A stretch of 6,310 nt of DNA, from the NCBI GenBank assembly GCA_045132775.1, contig JBGUSX010000077.1:1-6310 (forward strand), written 5' to 3'. The DNA comes from SVTX01 sp045132775. Lineage in GTDB: Bacteria > Bacillota > Clostridia > Oscillospirales > CAG-272. Position 1 is the first letter of the stretch. Each line of letters starts with the position of its first letter. Shown here piece by piece: positions 6,114-6,310 of this stretch. Under the pieces are notes generated by a model. It was not told the DNA's origin. It saw only the letters and a list, made by a program, of their open reading frames with translations, and made no database searches. The position numbers were made by a program, and so were the translations under genes.

Positions 6114-6192
6114 TTTTTCAAATTTTGATTTATCGAACTGTTTAAATTGAATTCCTCGGCAGCAAATTTCCCTCACGGTACGCTTTGCGTCC

Positions 6193-6216
6193 GTAGGGGA
6201 GGGGCTTGCCCCTCCC
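6193..6216. repeat. GC-rich hairpin of an intergenic repeat
   Basis: GGGAGGGGC (6197-6205) and GCCCCTCCC (6208-6216) are perfect inverted repeats separated by two bases, preceded by GTA. Hairpins of the form GTAGGGG...CCCC are frequent intergenic repeats in clostridial genomes as I recall them. There is no T tract on either side, so it is not a normal terminator. The same start, TGTAGGG, is seen at both contig ends (25-30 read on the minus strand, and 6265-6270), suggesting the assembly broke inside further copies. Confidence 0.6.
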
Positions 6217-6229
6217 GCTTGATGAACGT

Positions 6230-6246
6230 CCATAAAACCTTTATGG
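6230..6246. other. Small hairpin near the right end
   Basis: CCATAAA (6230-6236) and TTTATGG (6240-6246) form a 7-bp stem with a 3-base loop. No T tract follows on either strand and no gene can be tied to it, so its function is unknown. Confidence 0.4.
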
Positions 6247-6267
6247 TATAAGGCATTACATGCTGTA

Positions 6268-6310
<43 letters not shown>

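Noticed and set aside
6102..6233. An N-terminal extension of the zinc-ribbon protein to a Met codon at 6233
   Set aside because: There is no ribosome site at 6233, the extension crosses a GC-rich repeat hairpin and would encode the Shine-Dalgarno site of the downstream ATG.

Overview
The window is a short contig, about 6.2 kb of unique sequence, from a bacterium that looks like a member of the Bacillota, class Clostridia, probably gut-associated. The evidence is purine-rich Shine-Dalgarno sites on every gene, mixed GC content, and a palindromic intergenic repeat (GAACAATCCCTCAGTC ... AGCTCCCTTTACACAAGGGAGCT) of a kind I recall as common in clostridial gut genomes. Genus cannot be told from this sequence. 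All five genes lie on the minus strand, so transcription runs from high to low coordinates.

Layout in transcription order. The right end (6102-6310) holds a GC-rich hairpin repeat and a run of 43 G that is almost certainly a sequencing or assembly artefact. Next is a 146-residue zinc-ribbon membrane protein of unknown role (5661-6101), closed by a strong intrinsic terminator (5592-5628). A near-consensus promoter (5523-5551) then drives a compact four-gene cluster: maf (nucleotide pyrophosphatase), an mreB-family gene, a CPBP-family intramembrane protease gene with a TTG start, and a class B penicillin-binding protein 2 (mrdA type). Gaps are 41, 33 and 62 bp, each gene has its own Shine-Dalgarno site, and the only clear terminator follows the PBP2 gene (about 331-369). 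The left end (1-330) carries a long nested palindrome built from two inverted repeat copies, then a poly-C run that mirrors the right-end artefact.

Together the cluster is a variant of the widespread maf-mreB-mreC-mreD-mrdA cell-elongation operon. MreB-type filaments normally sit under the membrane and direct the PBP2/RodA synthase through MreC and MreD. Here mreC and mreD are absent and a CPBP protease occupies their place. The MreB-like protein has also lost residues that line the catalytic side of the ATP site: the Glu-Glu-Pro motif is Lys-Ser-Ser, and GGGTTE is GAGMTQ. PBP2 itself is complete, with all three active-site motifs. The most interesting reading is a remodelled or degenerate elongasome with a non-canonical MreB paralogue and a co-transcribed membrane protease. 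That reading is inference. I see no CRISPR array, tRNA, rRNA, transposase or phage gene.
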